From assembly GCA_947496905.1 (NCBI GenBank), contig CANMEW010000055.1:1-8505 (forward strand): 8,505 nucleotides of DNA, read 5' to 3'. Position 1 is the first letter of the stretch; each line of letters opens with the position of its first letter. Shown one piece after another: positions 1-6,320 of the stretch. The notes beneath the pieces are model-generated. The model had not been told where the DNA came from. It saw only the letters and a list, made by a program, of their open reading frames with translations, and did not search any database. The position numbers were made by a program, and so were the translations under genes. The DNA is from Rickettsiales bacterium. Lineage in GTDB: Bacteria > Pseudomonadota > Alphaproteobacteria > Rickettsiales > UBA1997.

Positions 1-144
1 ACTGGTTCCACACAACGTGGGGCGCCGCTCATGCGGCGTAAAAATAAAAACTGGTTCCACACAACGTGGGGCGCCGCTCATGCGGCGTAAAAATAAAAAC
101 TGGTTCTTGCGCGAGGCGGGGCGCTGTCGTGTTCGCGTAAAAAA
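1..144. repeat. Tandem 49-base double-hairpin repeat array downstream of yajC
   Basis: Positions 1-49 and 50-98 are identical 49-base units. Each starts ACTGGTTCC, has a short hairpin (CCAC at 8-11 with GTGG at 17-20), then a perfect 6-base stem with a 4-base loop (CGCCGC 23-28, TCAT, GCGGCG 33-38), and ends with TAAAAATAAAA. A third, diverged unit (99 to about 144) keeps ACTGGTTC, the GGGGCGC core and CGCGTAAAAA but loses both perfect stems. The array stops 3 bases before the yajC stop codon and is cut by the left window edge, so more copies may lie outside. A related array sits at 1683-1757. The function is unknown; it resembles REP/BIME-type intergenic palindromes in architecture only. The repeat itself is certain; calling it a mobile or dispersed family is inference. 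Confidence 0.95.
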
Positions 145-147
145 TTT

Positions 148-546
148 CTACTTTAGGCGTTTATTGGAAGATTTTGCGACTGGTTTTTCTTTCGCATTTT
201 CTGCTTTTTCGTCACGGACTAAGTCGGCGACGTAATTTTTCAAAATTCTCACATTCACCCCCGCGGAAATTTCAACTTCGACCTGATTTTCTTTTTTGTG
301 AACATCTTTCACCACACCAATGATTCCGCCATTAGTGATGACTTTGCTGCCGATTTTTAGATTGTCGATCAAGGCCTGATGCTCTTTCATTTTTTTAGTT
401 TGTGGCCTCACGATTAAAAAATAAAAAACCGCAAAAATTAAAATTAATGGTACAAAGCTGGAAAAAGAAAATCCTGGTTGAGCTGCGGTAGTAAAGGCTT
501 CAGAAGTTTGAGCGAAAGAGTCGGAGATTAGGAAATTTTTAAACAT
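148..546 (-). CDS. yajC: Sec translocase accessory protein YajC
   Basis: YajC is a small inner-membrane protein that associates with SecDF and the SecYEG translocase. The 132-residue product has a short N-terminal stretch ending in an FAQ motif, as in many alphaproteobacterial YajC proteins, one hydrophobic membrane segment at about residues 31-46, and the family signature straight after it (FLIVRPQ at 43-49, then KK and a charged helix). The conserved IGSKVITNGGIIGVV stretch lies at 65-79. The C-terminal tail is lysine-rich and low in complexity. The ATG at 546 is the natural start; no strong Shine-Dalgarno sequence precedes it. It is the last gene seen in the minus-strand run, 28 bases after the small lipoprotein gene, and the repeat array follows its stop. 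secD is often next to yajC, but would lie outside the window. Confidence 0.96.
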   Translation of the reverse strand: MFKNFLISDSFAQTSEAFTTAAQPGFSFSSFVPLILIFAVFYFLIVRPQTKKMKEHQALIDNLKIGSKVITNGGIIGVVKDVHKKENQVEVEISAGVNVRILKNYVADLVRDEKAENAKEKPVAKSSNKRLK

Positions 547-574
547 TTTAAATTATTTTAAGGTTTAGGGAGGG

Positions 575-778
575 TTACTCGTCGCTTTTAAGGAGAAGAT
601 CTTTGAGTCGTTCAACACTCTCATCCTTTTGCTGCGCAGTTGGTTTTTCGGGATTATTCGGGTCGGGAATTTCGGCAAAATTTGGCGGCACAATTAGCGG
701 ATCGTCAATTTTTTTTGAGCAGGATGCTAACAAGAAAGCTGCGGATAAAATAAAAATTTTAAGAAATTTTCTTTCCAT
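575..778 (-). CDS. Small outer-membrane lipoprotein, DUF3035/BamF-like
   Basis: This is a 67-residue predicted lipoprotein. The N-terminus is a type II signal peptide: charged MERK, a hydrophobic core, and a lipobox (LASC) with the lipidated Cys at residue 20. The mature part carries DDPLIVPPNFAEIPDP, which resembles the 'PL..PPdf...P.P' motif I associate with alphaproteobacterial DUF3035 proteins, a family that includes the BamF subunit of the outer-membrane beta-barrel assembly machinery. The rest is hydrophilic and probably unstructured. The ATG at 778 is chosen because it puts the signal peptide at the N-terminus; the longer alternative starts at a TTG at 802. It overlaps the end of lspA by 20 bases, and lspA followed by a DUF3035 gene is a common alphaproteobacterial arrangement. 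The lipoprotein call is firm; the BamF link is from motif and context only. Confidence 0.8.
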   Translation of the reverse strand: MERKFLKIFILSAAFLLASCSKKIDDPLIVPPNFAEIPDPNNPEKPTAQQKDESVERLKDLLLKSDE

Positions 779-1283
779 TTTTCTCAAAAAAAATCTCGTC
801 AAAAATTAAAATCATTACACCAATAAATATGCAAGAATCGGCTAAATTAAAGGCTGGCCAGTGGTAAAAAGAAATGTGGAAATCTAGAAAGTCTGCTACC
901 GCTCCATTTTGGATTCGATCAATCAAATTTCCTAAAGCCCCGCCAATGATGAGTCCGAGAGCGTAGGTAAAATGTAATTTTCGATTACTGTAAAGCCAAA
1001 AGAAAAGAATCAAAATGAGCACTGATTGAATCGCCGAAAAAATTATTCGGCCATTTTCTAAATGGTCAAACATGCCAAAACTTACGCCGCGATTCCAAAC
1101 AGAAACTAAATTAAAAAAATCAAAAACTCTTACTTCGGCTTGGTTAGTGCCGTGTTCTACGGCAAGTTTTTCTAATGACGCAAAAATTATTTTTTTACTG
1201 AGTAGGTCGAGAAGTGCCACGAAGAATGCGATCAATGTACCGGCGAAGAAATTTTTTTTATTCTCAAAAATTTGGGAGTTCAT
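759..1283 (-). CDS. lspA: Lipoprotein signal peptidase (signal peptidase II)
   Basis: LspA is the inner-membrane aspartyl protease that removes signal peptides from diacylated prolipoproteins. The 174-residue product is a usual family length and has about four hydrophobic segments (roughly 13-35, 80-97, 105-122 and 147-163). Family motifs are present: NRGVSFGM at 64-71, GNLIDR at 118-123, ADFLDFH at 130-136 and FNLADS at 145-150. The expected catalytic aspartates are D131 and D149, 18 residues apart as in characterised enzymes. Its ATG overlaps the panD stop in an ATGA arrangement, which suggests translational coupling. Its 3' end overlaps the next gene, a lipoprotein that is itself a likely LspA substrate. 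Nothing is missing. Confidence 0.98.
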   Translation of the reverse strand: MNSQIFENKKNFFAGTLIAFFVALLDLLSKKIIFASLEKLAVEHGTNQAEVRVFDFFNLVSVWNRGVSFGMFDHLENGRIIFSAIQSVLILILFFWLYSNRKLHFTYALGLIIGGALGNLIDRIQNGAVADFLDFHISFYHWPAFNLADSCIFIGVMILIFDEIFFEKNGKKIS

Positions 1284-1633
1284 TTTTGCAGCAGAGCATT
1301 TTTTGAATCGACCAAAATAACCGTCGGCTGGAATTTTCTCGCCTCTTCTTCATTCATTGAGCCGTAGGCAATGATGATTACCGGGTCGCCAATTTGCACT
1401 TTGCGCGCCGCCGCACCATTAATTTTTATTTCACCTGAATCAGCTTCAGCTGCAATTGCGTAGGTTGTGAAGCGTTCACCATTATTGATGTTCAACACGT
1501 CAACTTTTTCATTTAGTAAAATTCCTGAAGCTTTGAGGAGATTGCTGTCGATCGAGATTGAGCCTTCGTAATTTAGGTCGGCTTGAGTTACGATTGCGCG
1601 ATGAATTTTTGCGCGCATTAGAGTGAGTTGCAT
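1280..1633 (-). CDS. panD: Aspartate 1-decarboxylase
   Basis: PanD converts L-aspartate to beta-alanine, the precursor joined to pantoate in pantothenate and coenzyme A synthesis. It is made as a pro-enzyme that cleaves itself at a Gly-Ser bond to create a pyruvoyl group. With the ATG at 1633 the product has 117 residues and matches E. coli numbering exactly: K9, cleavage site G24-S25 (in NYEGSISID), R54 and Y58 (in ERFTTYAI). That agreement supports this start over the internal ATG at 1618 or the longer in-frame extension that reads through the upstream repeats. NGAAARKVQIGD and the GSMNEEEARKFQPTVI stretch are also typical. No good ribosome binding site is visible; instead the region just upstream is full of inverted repeats. 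Its stop overlaps the lspA start by 4 bases. Other pantothenate genes are absent here. Confidence 0.97.
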   Translation of the reverse strand: MQLTLMRAKIHRAIVTQADLNYEGSISIDSNLLKASGILLNEKVDVLNINNGERFTTYAIAAEADSGEIKINGAAARKVQIGDPVIIIAYGSMNEEEARKFQPTVILVDSKNALLQK

Positions 1634-1636
1634 GAG

Positions 1637-1681
1637 AATACCAAATCCAAAAACTCTTAATACCAAATTTGATTTGGTATT
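1637..1681. repeat. Inverted and direct copies of AATACCAAAT upstream of panD
   Basis: AATACCAAAT at 1659-1668 and ATTTGGTATT at 1672-1681 form a perfect 10-base inverted repeat with a 3-base loop. A further direct copy lies at 1637-1646, so the panD start codon (1633) sits 3 bases from it. On the coding strand this reads as three related GGTATT motifs between the hairpin array and the gene. It could be an operator or 5' UTR hairpin controlling panD, or the edge of the adjoining repeat element. The structure is seen directly; any function is inference. Confidence 0.8.
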
Positions 1682-1682
1682 T

Positions 1683-1757
1683 GGGGTTCCCCACGAATGT
1701 GGGGCGCGGCTAGTGCCGCGTAAAAATAAACTGCGGTTCTCTCGCGAGGTGTGGCGC
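1683..1757. repeat. Second double-hairpin repeat array, between mraY and panD
   Basis: Positions 1683-1730 are one unit related to the array at 1-144. It has GGTTCC, a perfect 6-base hairpin (CCCCAC 1689-1694, GAAT, GTGGGG 1699-1704), a second perfect 6-base hairpin (CGCGGC 1705-1710, TAGT, GCCGCG 1715-1720) and the same TAAAAATAAA tail. A diverged unit follows (1731-1757), with an 8-base palindrome CTCGCGAG at 1741-1748. Its positions 1735-1757 match 102-124 of the first array at 19 of 23 bases. The array ends 11 bases before the mraY stop, so the layout (standard unit, diverged unit, gene end) is the same as beside yajC. Relative to the first array, stem 2 differs by one base pair exchanged on both arms. 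Confidence 0.93.
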
Positions 1758-1768
1758 AAAAGGAAGAA

Positions 1769-2824
1769 TTAGGTTAAAAAAATTGTCATTCCGACGATCC
1801 CAAATAAAGCCGAGAGGATCCAAAATCTTTTCACAACTTTCTGCTCACTCCAGCCCTTTTTCTCAAAGTGGTGATGTAGTGGAGCCATTAAAAAAATTCT
1901 TTTTTTGCGTAGCTTGTAGGAGCCGACTTGAAGAATTACTGAAACGGCTTCGGCAACAAACAAAATGGAGATGACGAAAAAGATGAATTCTTGCTTGATG
2001 ATGATTGCGATTAGTCCAAGAGCGGAGCCAATTGCCAGACTTCCAACATCGCCCATGAAAATTTTAGCAGGTCTCAAATTGAAAGTTAAAAAAGCGAGAA
2101 TTGAGCCAGTGAGAGAGATGCAGAAAAAAATTAATTCTCCTGAAAATTTTACGTGAGGAACGTGAAAGTTTTTTGCCAATTCTGGCGTTGATGATGCGTA
2201 GATCAGCAAGATGAGGCAGCAAAGACTAATGATTGCTGGCACCGAAACTAGCCCGTCTAGACCGTCGGTTAAATTTACCGCATTGGATGTTCCAACGATT
2301 ACGACATTGACGAAGAGGATGTAGAGCACGAAGCCAAGCGCGATGTAATGTCCGTGACCAAATGGTAAAAAAACTTTGCTGCGGAAATGAATTTCGTCGA
2401 TGCTTCCAAGCCAAAGAAATGCCACTCCGATGATGGTGAATTGGATGATCAATTTTACGCTGCCACGAAAACCATTGGTGCTTTTAAACGCTACTTTCAT
2501 CAGGTCGTCTACGAGACCAATGATTGCGAAAGAAATAAAAACAAAGCAGGTGATGAGGATGTAGCGGTTAGTAAAATCAGTGAAGAGTAAGGTGGTTGCA
2601 AGGGTTGCGAGAATAATAAAAATACCGCCCATCGTTGGCGTATTCTTTTTGGTTTTGAGATGGGAGGCGGGACCAGACTTGCGAATTGGTTGGCAAAAAA
2701 TTTTTTTCGCACCAATGAAGGAGAGATATTTTTTGATGCTAAAAAATCCGATTGTGTAAGAGGCTGCTAAGCAAAGAAAAGATTTTAGCCAAAGATTTTG
2801 CAGTAAGGCGAGACTAGTGAACAC
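1769..2824 (-). CDS. mraY: Phospho-N-acetylmuramoyl-pentapeptide transferase
   Basis: MraY is the inner-membrane enzyme that transfers phospho-MurNAc-pentapeptide from UDP to undecaprenyl phosphate, giving lipid I. The 351-residue product has about ten membrane segments and aligns along the length of E. coli MraY (360). Visible motifs are SHLKTKKNTPTMGG at 54-67, the aspartate pair D106-D107 in GLVDDLMK, NLTDGLDGL at 184-192, FMGDVGS at 256-262 with D259, and the APLHHHFEKKGW loop with three histidines at 317-319. The start is a GTG at 2824 lying inside the last 11 bases of murF, which implies translational coupling. murF-mraY is the canonical order, but murD, which normally follows, is replaced here by a repeat array and panD. 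The gene looks intact. Confidence 0.98.
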   Translation of the reverse strand: MFTSLALLQNLWLKSFLCLAASYTIGFFSIKKYLSFIGAKKIFCQPIRKSGPASHLKTKKNTPTMGGIFIILATLATTLLFTDFTNRYILITCFVFISFAIIGLVDDLMKVAFKSTNGFRGSVKLIIQFTIIGVAFLWLGSIDEIHFRSKVFLPFGHGHYIALGFVLYILFVNVVIVGTSNAVNLTDGLDGLVSVPAIISLCCLILLIYASSTPELAKNFHVPHVKFSGELIFFCISLTGSILAFLTFNLRPAKIFMGDVGSLAIGSALGLIAIIIKQEFIFFVISILFVAEAVSVILQVGSYKLRKKRIFLMAPLHHHFEKKGWSEQKVVKRFWILSALFGIVGMTIFLT

Positions 2825-4229
2825 TGTTTTGATTGATTATTTTTTCCATTTGCGTGCCGCGTGAACCTTTGATGTAGAGAATGTCGCCATCTTGCAAAAG
2901 GCGTTCAATTTCAAGGCTTGCAGTGAATGAGTCGGAAAAAGTTTGGTAGGAATTTTTTGGTAAATTTTTTGCGGCTAGTGTCATGTTTTCACCAACCAAT
3001 ACAGCGAGATCGAAAGGTAGTTGCGACAAATAATTTGTTACCTCTTCGTGCAATTCAATTGATTTTTCGCCGAGTTCACGCATGTCGCCAAGTGCAATGA
3101 CAACTCTTTTTTTGCCGAGAATATTTTTTAAATTTATTGCGTGGTCAATTCCGGCAAGCATGGAAGGCAGGCTGGCATTGTAGCTGTCATCAATTACGGT
3201 GATGCTCTTCTCGCCGATTTTTATTTCCCGCACATTTCCTCTTCCGTCAAAAATTTCTAAATTTTTTAGAACAGAAATTCCTTCGCTTAAATTATTTCCA
3301 AGCATGTCGAGGCAGGCAATTGTAGCGATGGAGTTAAAAATTGTTGCCGGATTGGAAGTGGAAATTTCGTAGTAAAGTTGCGAGTCATTCTGCAGTTTTA
3401 TTTCAGCAACGGAGTTGTTCGAACTTGTGGTTTTGAAGTGAAGCAGTTGGTAGTTGCTAGAGTTCTTCTCGCCAAAATTAAAAATATTTTCCTCTTTTAT
3501 TCCGCAGAGCAAAGCACGTTTTTTTAAAAATTGAAAATGTGAATTGTCGTGATTGAGCAATATTTTTCCACCCTCAACAACTCCAAGAAAAATTTCTGAT
3601 TTTGCCAAAGCGATTTCTTCCTCATTTTTAAAAAACTCGATGTGAGCCGCGCCAACATTGGTGATTAAGGCGATGTGAGGTTTGGTAAGTTTTGACAGAG
3701 GTTCAATTTCTCCCAAGTGATTCATTCCCATTTCAAAAATTCCGTATTCGTAATCAGCAGAAAAATTACTGAGAGAAAGTGGAAGTCCGATGTGATTGTT
3801 GAGATTTCCAGAGGTTGCAAAGGTTTTTCCCTGACTGTCAAAAAGCAGTTTGAGCATTTCCTTGCTGCTGGTTTTGCCAACGCTGCCAGTGACAGCGATT
3901 ATTTTTGCTTTGCTTCTATTTCGTGAAAATTCGGCGAGTTTGTAGAGTGCGATGAAGGTGTTCTTGACGAGAAGAAAATTTGAATTCGGAATTTTTTTTA
4001 GAGCATCGGCAGTGTGAAGCAAAAAGGTCGTGCAGCCATTGGTGGAAGCTTGTTCTAAAAAATCGTGAGCATCATTTTTTTCACCTTTAAGCGCAAGGAA
4101 CAGGCTATTTTTTGTGGATTTTTTTCCGTCAATTACGACCTCATTAATTTTTAAGTCGTCCACTAAGCTGTGAGATAGAAGCTCGTTCCCCAAGGCTTCA
4201 AGCAACTCTTCTTTTGTCCAGAGCGCCAC
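2814..4229 (-). CDS. murF: UDP-N-acetylmuramoyl-tripeptide--D-alanyl-D-alanine ligase
   Basis: MurF is the cytoplasmic Mur ligase that uses ATP to add D-Ala-D-Ala to UDP-MurNAc-tripeptide; its product is the substrate of MraY, encoded next. The 471-residue protein has the three-domain layout: an N-terminal substrate domain with LALKGEKNDAHDF at 46-58, the central ATPase domain with P-loop TGSVGKTS at 114-121, GNLNNHIGLP at 141-150, EMGMNHLGEI at 166-175 and ITNVGAAHIE at 189-198, and the C-terminal domain with DGRGNV at 328-333, DDSYNAS at 347-353, GDMRELGE at 381-388 and KGSRGTQMEKI at 454-464. The start is a GTG directly after the TAA of the upstream kinase gene, with a good GAGGGG ribosome binding site. 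murE is not upstream, unlike the standard dcw cluster. Confidence 0.98.
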   Translation of the reverse strand: MALWTKEELLEALGNELLSHSLVDDLKINEVVIDGKKSTKNSLFLALKGEKNDAHDFLEQASTNGCTTFLLHTADALKKIPNSNFLLVKNTFIALYKLAEFSRNRSKAKIIAVTGSVGKTSSKEMLKLLFDSQGKTFATSGNLNNHIGLPLSLSNFSADYEYGIFEMGMNHLGEIEPLSKLTKPHIALITNVGAAHIEFFKNEEEIALAKSEIFLGVVEGGKILLNHDNSHFQFLKKRALLCGIKEENIFNFGEKNSSNYQLLHFKTTSSNNSVAEIKLQNDSQLYYEISTSNPATIFNSIATIACLDMLGNNLSEGISVLKNLEIFDGRGNVREIKIGEKSITVIDDSYNASLPSMLAGIDHAINLKNILGKKRVVIALGDMRELGEKSIELHEEVTNYLSQLPFDLAVLVGENMTLAAKNLPKNSYQTFSDSFTASLEIERLLQDGDILYIKGSRGTQMEKIINQNSVH

Positions 4230-5204
4230 TTAATTACACCCCTCAAGCTCTTCGGCTTCAAATCTGGCGCCAAATTTTTGAATAATTTTTGCGGCCAAAA
4301 TATTTCCAAAATAAGCCGATTTTTGTAAGTCGCATTCACTCACTAAGCCACAAAGAAAGCCGGCAGCAAAGGCATCTCCTGCTCCAGTTGTGTCGGTTAG
4401 TTTTTCAATTTTTTCTGCAGCAACTTCAAAATATTTTCCTTCACTAAAAACAGCGCAACCCTTCTCACTTCTGGTTACAATGGCAGTTAGTTTTTTATTC
4501 TGTGCGAAGAAATTTTCTAAATTTTTTAACGAAAATTCTGACGCGGAAGTGAGTTCGAGAATCTCATTTTCATTGGCGAATAGAAGGTCTAGGTCATTTG
4601 CAACGAGATTCAGAAAATCATTTTTGTGACGTGAAACGCAGAAGGCATCTGACAGAGAAAAGGCGATTTTCGCTCCGCTTTCTTTGGCGAGATTAATCGA
4701 TTTTTTTAATGCCGAAATTGTGGCGGGCGCATCCCACAAATATCCTTCCAAATAGAGAAAAGAAGCGGCTTCGAAGGCTTTGGCGGAAATGTCATTTTCA
4801 GTAATTTCTGAAGCGCAACCAAGAAAAGTGCACATGGTTCTTTGTGCATCTGGCGTGACCAAAATAAATGATTTAGCAGAGATTTTTTCTTGGCTCGGAG
4901 TGCCAAAAAACTCAGTGCCAGTTTTTTCGATTTGGCTAATGAATTTTGCGCCGAAATCGTCAGAGCCAACTTTGCCAATGAATCTGGTTTCAACACCAAA
5001 TTGTGCGAGTGTGGCAATTGTGTTTCCAGCTGATCCGCCAGAGGTAATTTTTTCTGATTTCAGCTGTGAAAATTTTTTCGCCGCGGCGTCGTCAATCAAT
5101 GACATCGAGCCTTTTACCAAGCCGTGAGTGCGCAGAAATTCGTCATCCACCTTACACAAAACATCAACAATTGCATTGCCGATTCCGAGGATTTTTTTTG
5201 CCAT
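4230..5204 (-). CDS. PfkB-family sugar/nucleoside kinase, probable adenosine kinase
   Basis: This is a cytoplasmic PfkB (ribokinase-like) kinase that most likely phosphorylates adenosine to AMP with ATP. The 324-residue product starts at the ATG at 5204, giving MAKKILGIGNAIVDV; this places the first strand of the fold at the N-terminus and lies 25 bases after the ccoP stop. An in-frame ATG at 5282 would overlap ccoP by 53 bases and add a non-conserved tail. Family signatures: GGSAGNT at 56-62, a lid region with TMCTFLG at 123-129, YLEGYLWD at 151-158 (typical of adenosine-kinase-like members), NENE at 211-214, and the catalytic DTTGAGDAFAAGF at 271-283, with the general base D277. A run of eight A on the coding strand lies just inside the start. 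The substrate is inferred; another nucleoside or sugar is possible. Its role beside ccoP and murF is unclear. Confidence 0.9.
   Translation of the reverse strand: MAKKILGIGNAIVDVLCKVDDEFLRTHGLVKGSMSLIDDAAAKKFSQLKSEKITSGGSAGNTIATLAQFGVETRFIGKVGSDDFGAKFISQIEKTGTEFFGTPSQEKISAKSFILVTPDAQRTMCTFLGCASEITENDISAKAFEAASFLYLEGYLWDAPATISALKKSINLAKESGAKIAFSLSDAFCVSRHKNDFLNLVANDLDLLFANENEILELTSASEFSLKNLENFFAQNKKLTAIVTRSEKGCAVFSEGKYFEVAAEKIEKLTDTTGAGDAFAAGFLCGLVSECDLQKSAYFGNILAAKIIQKFGARFEAEELEGCN
4239..4244 (-). promoter_or_regulatory. Ribosome binding site of murF
   Basis: The coding strand reads GAGGGG, 9 bases before the GTG start of murF and inside the last codons of the kinase gene. It supports the GTG start at 4229, and it stands out because most genes in this window lack a clear Shine-Dalgarno sequence. 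Confidence 0.7.
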
Positions 5205-5229
5205 TTTTGATTTTGTTGGTGTGATTTTT

Positions 5230-6114
5230 TTACTCCCCGCCGCCGAGAGAGTGGATGTAGAGTGAAAGTTGTTTGATTGCATTGTCGTCTAGTCGACCAG
5301 ACCAGTAAGGCATCACGCCATTTCTGGAATAGTTAATGGTAAAAATAACATCTTCTCTGCTACTGCCGTAAAGCCAGATTGCGTCGGTTAGATTTGGCGC
5401 TCCCATGTTGCGAGCACCTTTGGCATTGGCGCCGTGGCAAGCTGCACAATTTGCTCGAAATATTTTTTCACCAGCCAAGTTTTTTTCAGCCTTACCAGAA
5501 AGCGAGAGGACATATTCTGCAACTGCTTCAATCTCGTCTTTTTTCAAAACCTTGTCTAAGCCAAATGCCGGCATTTGGTGGGAGCGAGTTTTGTCGTGAG
5601 TAGACCTGATTCCGAATTGAAGAGTTTGGTAAATTTCTTCAATTTTTCCGCCCCACAACCAGTCGTCATCATTTAGATTTGGGAAGCCTTTAGCGCCTTG
5701 AGCACCAGTGCCATGACAGGCGGCGCAATTTTCTTTGAAAGCAGCTCTTCCGCCATTGAGGGCGAATTCCATGAGCTGAGGATCTTTTTTAATTTGCTCA
5801 AAATTCGACTTGGAAATTTTTTGCAAAAAAACCGATTTTTTGTCGTCAATTTCTTTTTGAGATTCATCAAGTTGCGACTGTTGTGACCAGTTCAAAATGC
5901 CTTTGCTGTTGCCACTAGGAGTTGGCCAAGTTGGGTAAAAAATCCAGTAACCAACAGACCAAATGATGCAGATGATCCAAACGATTAACCACCAGCGAGG
6001 CGCAGGAATATTGTATTCGCTGATGCCATCCCATTCATGTCCAGTGGTTTTAACCGGAGCCTTTTCTTTGGATTCAGCGGAGTTTTTTTGATTCTTTTGC
6101 TCTTGCTTTGTCAT
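5230..6114 (-). CDS. ccoP: cbb3-type cytochrome c oxidase subunit III, dihaem cytochrome c
   Basis: CcoP carries electrons to the CcoN catalytic subunit of the high-affinity cbb3 oxidase. The 294-residue product has a charged, Lys/Gln-rich N-terminus, the family motif GHEWDGISEYNIPAPRWW at 25-42, one membrane anchor at about 41-60, and two periplasmic cytochrome c domains. Haem-binding CAACH motifs are at 130-134 and 223-227, with likely axial methionines M181 (MPAF) and M268 (MPYW). The ATG at 6114 is chosen because the 22 extra residues from the in-frame TTG at 6180 are encoded by palindromic intergenic DNA. It is separated from ccoQ by about 206 bases, unusual for a cco operon. It needs a cytochrome c maturation system, not seen here. 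Confidence 0.97.
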   Translation of the reverse strand: MTKQEQKNQKNSAESKEKAPVKTTGHEWDGISEYNIPAPRWWLIVWIICIIWSVGYWIFYPTWPTPSGNSKGILNWSQQSQLDESQKEIDDKKSVFLQKISKSNFEQIKKDPQLMEFALNGGRAAFKENCAACHGTGAQGAKGFPNLNDDDWLWGGKIEEIYQTLQFGIRSTHDKTRSHQMPAFGLDKVLKKDEIEAVAEYVLSLSGKAEKNLAGEKIFRANCAACHGANAKGARNMGAPNLTDAIWLYGSSREDVIFTINYSRNGVMPYWSGRLDDNAIKQLSLYIHSLGGGE

Positions 6115-6120
6115 GAATAC

Positions 6121-6314
6121 CGAATCTGGTTGAAGGGCATCTCTAAAAATTGCTTTTTTCGGTAATTTCTTCGTTACCAAATTTTTTCGCGAGCACGTAC
6201 AAGTAGTACGCTTTCCTGCTCAAAATTTTTTGAGGTATACAGAATACATCTGCAAAATTTTGTAAAAAAATCGCTAAAAATTAACGAAAAATCCCGAAAA
6301 AAATAATTAGCTAA
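6121..6314. repeat. Palindrome-rich ccoQ-ccoP intergenic region
   Basis: The gap between ccoQ and ccoP holds no convincing gene but several inverted repeats. They are GGTAA 6161-6165 with TTACC 6174-6178; a two-part hairpin GAGCA 6191-6195, CGTAC 6196-6200, loop AAGTA, GTACG 6206-6210, six unpaired bases, TGCTC 6217-6221; CTCAAAA 6219-6225 with TTTTGAG 6228-6234; palindrome CAAAATTTTG 6253-6262; and TTAGCTAA 6307-6314. The second and third share bases, so they could form alternative folds. It may be an inserted palindromic element or an mRNA processing or stability site setting ccoP levels. No clear promoter or terminator was recognised. Confidence 0.6.
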
Positions 6315-6320
6315 CAGTGT

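Noticed and set aside
1..98. Intrinsic terminators for yajC or for a plus-strand transcript
   Set aside because: Read on the minus strand, the strong stem is preceded, not followed, by the T-rich run; on the plus strand it is followed by A, not T. The weak stem is separated from the T-run by several bases. Termination is not excluded but is not supported.
1..144. CRISPR array or integron attC sites
   Set aside because: The units are directly tandem with no unique spacers, there are no cas genes or integrase, and the neighbours are housekeeping genes rather than cassettes.
1634..1759. N-terminal extension of PanD through the repeat region
   Set aside because: The frame is open upstream, but the ATG at 1633 gives exact agreement with the conserved K9, G24-S25, R54 and Y58 numbering, and the extra residues are translated hairpin repeats.
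4390..5127. Plus-strand open frames opposite the kinase gene and similar frames elsewhere
   Set aside because: They lie antisense to well-recognised genes, have atypical composition and no family resemblance.
5191..5198. Run of eight T (eight A on the coding strand) just inside the kinase gene as a phase-variation switch
   Set aside because: Runs of this length are common in this AT-rich window, including in other housekeeping genes, so a switch is not supported.
5205..5282. Longer kinase starting inside ccoP
   Set aside because: It would overlap ccoP by 53 bases and add residues before the conserved first beta strand; the ATG at 5204 fits the family.
6115..6180. Longer CcoP starting at a TTG at 6180
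   Set aside because: The extra 22 residues come from palindromic intergenic DNA; the ATG at 6114 gives a typical CcoP N-terminus.
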